Shown here in pieces: positions 5,909-7,849 of a stretch of 7,849 bases of DNA; positions within the stretch are counted from its first letter, which is position 1; every line of letters begins with the position of its first letter. The translations under genes and the position numbers were made by a program. This DNA is from Flavobacteriaceae bacterium (GTDB taxonomy: Bacteria > Bacteroidota > Bacteroidia > Flavobacteriales > Flavobacteriaceae), in NCBI GenBank assembly GCA_030834365.1, contig JAURFJ010000058.1, forward strand, positions 1 to 7,849. Direction: 5' to 3'. The notes beneath the pieces were generated by a model. That model was given only the letters and a program-made list of their open reading frames with translations. It had not been told where the DNA came from and searched no databases.

Positions 5909-5916
5909 TAAAGATA
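5909..5916 (-). promoter_or_regulatory. -7 box of the tsaE operon promoter
   Basis: On the minus strand this reads TATCTTTA, identical to the aroB -7 box and one base from TAnnTTTG. It lies 30 bases before the tsaE ATG at 5878 and directly abuts the GTG start of the divergent gene. No good TTG -33 box is seen; TTTC about 20 bases upstream is the nearest candidate. Confidence 0.45.
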
Positions 5917-7149
5917 GTGCGGTTATCAAAAAAGCTGAAAGTAATTAACGATCCGGTTTACAATTCGGTGAGTGTTCCTAGCGATTTACTGTTTGACGTC
6001 ATTAGTCATCCCTATTTTCAGCGATTAAGACGCATCACTCAAATGGGCTTATCGTACTTGGTTTATCCCGGAGCGCATCACACCCGTTTTCACCACGCTT
6101 TAGGCGCCATGCACTTAATGCAAAAGGCTATTGGGGTATTAAAGTCTAAAGGTGTTCCATTTACAGAAGAAGAAGAGGAAGGGCTTCTGTTGGCCATTTT
6201 AATGCACGATATTGGTCACGGACCATTTTCTCATGCACTTGAATACAAGCTCGTTCCCTTGCATCACGAAGCGCTCACCTTAGCGTATATGCAGGCTCTG
6301 AACACAGTCTTCGATCAACGACTAACTACAGCCATTGCCATTTTTAAGGGAGAATACCCTAGAACTTTTTTGAATCAGCTGGTTTCTAGTCAGTTAGATA
6401 TTGATCGATTAGACTACTTAAAACGCGACAGTTTTTACGCCGGAGTTACCGAGGGAAACATAAATGCAGAGCGACTCATTAACACCTTCGCTGTTGTTGA
6501 CGATCGATTGGTAGTTGAAGAAAAGGCCATTTACTCGGTCGAAAAGTTTTTAATGGCCAGGCGGTTCATGTATTGGCAGGTTTATCTGCACAAGACCAGT
6601 ATAGTTGCTGAGTTGATGCTTTCAAGGGCCATTGAACGAGCATCTGAATTAATTCGTACAGGTGTTGAGTTAACGGTCGACGAACCGCTAAAAGGGTTTA
6701 TATCCGGATTAAATGGCGAGTTAGGCAACGATGAGCCTCCAACTAAGGCAATGCTAGACGCCTTTGCCCAACTAGATGATATAGACATTTTATCTGCATT
6801 GAAAAAATGGGCTGTTTCAGAAGACTTCGTGCTCTCCTTTCTCAGTTCGTCTATCTTGAACCGCTCTCTATTGGAAGTGCGTTTTAGCGAACAACCCGTA
6901 ACGACTCAATTCTACGAGGAAACTTGTGAGCAAGTTGCTTCAACATTTAAGTTGAGCCGCGAAGAAGCTGTCTACTTGGTGTACACTGGTACGCTGTGGA
7001 ATCGGGCATACGACGCGTCGAAAGAACCGATACGTATTCTTTTTAGAGACGGTTCGGTCGAAGATTTTATTAAGGCAAGCCGTTATTTAGGTACCCCAGC
7101 CTTTTTGGCCACCCATGAAAAGAACTACATCTGCGCTCCCGCATTGTAA
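5917..7149 (+). CDS. HD-domain phosphohydrolase (COG1078/SAMHD1-like dNTPase relative)
   Basis: This is a metal-dependent HD-superfamily phosphohydrolase resembling COG1078 proteins, which are related to SAMHD1 and bacterial dNTP triphosphohydrolases. The metal-site signature is intact: H59 in TRFHHALG, the HD pair H97-D98 in MHDIGHGPFSH (96-106), and D161 in SSQLDIDRLDYLKRDS (157-172). YPGAHHTRFHH and YSVEKFLMARRFMYWQVYLHKT (206-227) are family-typical, and about 180 residues follow. A role in trimming deoxynucleotide pools is plausible but untested; the substrate could be another nucleotide. Length (410) is normal. No ATG occurs until residue 43, already inside the conserved region, so GTG at 5917 is the likely start, giving MRLSKKLKVINDPVY as in relatives. 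The start region adjoins the divergent tsaE promoter. Confidence 0.88.
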   Translation: MRLSKKLKVINDPVYNSVSVPSDLLFDVISHPYFQRLRRITQMGLSYLVYPGAHHTRFHHALGAMHLMQKAIGVLKSKGVPFTEEEEEGLLLAILMHDIGHGPFSHALEYKLVPLHHEALTLAYMQALNTVFDQRLTTAIAIFKGEYPRTFLNQLVSSQLDIDRLDYLKRDSFYAGVTEGNINAERLINTFAVVDDRLVVEEKAIYSVEKFLMARRFMYWQVYLHKTSIVAELMLSRAIERASELIRTGVELTVDEPLKGFISGLNGELGNDEPPTKAMLDAFAQLDDIDILSALKKWAVSEDFVLSFLSSSILNRSLLEVRFSEQPVTTQFYEETCEQVASTFKLSREEAVYLVYTGTLWNRAYDASKEPIRILFRDGSVEDFIKASRYLGTPAFLATHEKNYICAPAL

Positions 7150-7171
7150 ACAGTAGAATTGTTTAACTTTG
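7144..7171 (+). promoter_or_regulatory. Promoter of lpxD, leaderless geometry
   Basis: TTG (7144-7146) and TAACTTTG (7164-7171) are separated by 17 bases, a full match to the Bacteroidota -33/-7 pattern. The -33 box overlaps the end of the HD gene. Six bases separate the -7 box from the lpxD ATG, as at aroB. The spacer contains an inverted repeat, TAAACA (7147-7152) and TGTTTA (7160-7165). Confidence 0.6.
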
Positions 7172-7177
7172 TTGCCT

Positions 7178-7849
7178 ATGAAATTTAAGGTTAACCAAAT
7201 AGCCGAATGGATTGGTGCCACTGTGGAGGGAGATCCCACTATAGAAATTGACCATTTCTCGGCTATTGAACAAGGAAGCAAACACGGACTGTCTTTTCTG
7301 GCTAACCCTAAATACGAAAGTCATTTATACACTACTGCCGCTTCGGCTGTGATCATAAACCAATCCCTTCCCTTAAAACAACAGGTTGAGCCGGCTTTAC
7401 TTCGTGTGAAAGATCCCTATGCTAGCTTTACAACTCTGCTTCAACTTTACGAGAAAATGATTCGTCCGACGTATGAGGGAATCAATCAACAAGCGTATAT
7501 TCATGAGGAGGCCGAGGTTGATCCGAGCTGTTATGTCGCCGCTGGGGCTTACATCTCCAAAGGCGCAAAAATTGCAGCTGGTGTAGAGGTTCATCCGCAT
7601 GTTTTTATCGGAGATTCGGTGCGCATCGGAAAAGGAACCGTTTTGTACGCTGGAGCTCACGTAGCCGATCGCACGGTAATTGGAGAACAGGTAATTATTC
7701 ACCCTAATGCGGTAGTGGGAGCAGACGGATTTGGTTTTGCACCCAACGAATCAGGAAGCTATAATAAGGTTCCTCAAACAGGTAATGTAGTGATTGAAGA
7801 TCACGTTGATATTGGTGCTTCTACAACGATTGATCGCGCCACACTGGGC
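7178..7849 (+). CDS. lpxD: UDP-3-O-acylglucosamine N-acyltransferase LpxD, 3' end outside window
   Basis: LpxD transfers the second 3-hydroxyacyl chain from acyl-ACP to UDP-3-O-acyl-glucosamine, the third step of lipid A synthesis, in the cytoplasm as a trimer. The window holds the first 224 codons of an expected roughly 340. The N-terminal uridine-binding domain (about 1-100) includes LSFLANPKYESHL (38-50). From about 105 the left-handed beta-helix of hexapeptide repeats begins, for example VEVHPHVFIGDSVRIGKG. GADGFGFAP (181-189) and DIGASTTIDRATLG (211-224) are strong LpxD signatures. The catalytic histidine of the family lies further downstream and cannot be checked. The start is ATG at 7178; an in-frame TTG at 7172 is less likely. 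It is 28 bp after the HD gene but has its own promoter. In many Bacteroidota lpxC/fabZ follows, but that is outside this window. Confidence 0.95.
   Translation, partial: MKFKVNQIAEWIGATVEGDPTIEIDHFSAIEQGSKHGLSFLANPKYESHLYTTAASAVIINQSLPLKQQVEPALLRVKDPYASFTTLLQLYEKMIRPTYEGINQQAYIHEEAEVDPSCYVAAGAYISKGAKIAAGVEVHPHVFIGDSVRIGKGTVLYAGAHVADRTVIGEQVIIHPNAVVGADGFGFAPNESGSYNKVPQTGNVVIEDHVDIGASTTIDRATLG

Noticed and set aside
7189..7196. Palindrome GGTTAACC at the start of lpxD, resembling the core of the 14-bp palindrome.
   Set aside because: Only 8 bp, within codons for V-N-Q, and its centre differs (TTAA in the middle rather than CCGG).
7397..7702. 101-codon open frame antisense to lpxD.
   Set aside because: It lies fully opposite clear LpxD hexapeptide-repeat coding sequence and shows no domain.

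Overview
The window reads as ordinary chromosomal DNA from a member of the Bacteroidota, most likely the Flavobacteriia. The protein sequences look flavobacterial. Genes lack Shine-Dalgarno sites. Several starts are preceded by the Bacteroidota-type -7 promoter box TAnnTTTG, sometimes with a TTG -33 box. lpxD also indicates a Gram-negative outer membrane. The assignment rests on recognising protein families from memory and on promoter style, not on a search. I see no mobile element, tRNA, rRNA or CRISPR array, no sign of transfer, and no gene-free stretch over 300 bases.

Layout, left to right. A cytoplasmic M14-type zinc carboxypeptidase homologue (+) is followed by an Lrp/AsnC regulator (+). 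aroB (3-dehydroquinate synthase, -) runs towards the regulator, and their 3' ends overlap by 14 bp. A FAD-dependent proline dehydrogenase (+) diverges from aroB. It converges on a three-gene minus-strand cluster: tsaE, then an alanine dehydrogenase-family gene, then a small membrane-anchored DUF4258-like protein. The proline dehydrogenase overlaps the small gene tail to tail by 20 bp. Divergent from tsaE is an HD-domain phosphohydrolase gene (+). It is followed by lpxD (+, cut by the window end), which has its own well-formed promoter.

How the genes fit together. Most are housekeeping: the shikimate pathway (aroB), t6A tRNA modification (tsaE), lipid A synthesis (lpxD), and probable nucleotide hydrolysis (HD protein). 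Proline dehydrogenase and the alanine dehydrogenase homologue both act in amino-acid catabolism, and an Lrp/AsnC-type sensor gene lies nearby, so shared control is plausible but unproven.

The most interesting signals are small. A strong intrinsic-terminator structure for the Lrp/AsnC transcript is encoded inside the aroB coding region on the opposite strand. The alanine dehydrogenase homologue lacks two hallmark residues. A perfect 14-bp palindrome sits between tsaE and that gene. aroB and lpxD share one promoter geometry, TTG-N17-TAnnTTT(G/A)-N6-ATG, which implies leaderless or nearly leaderless mRNAs. I found no convincing undescribed multi-gene system.
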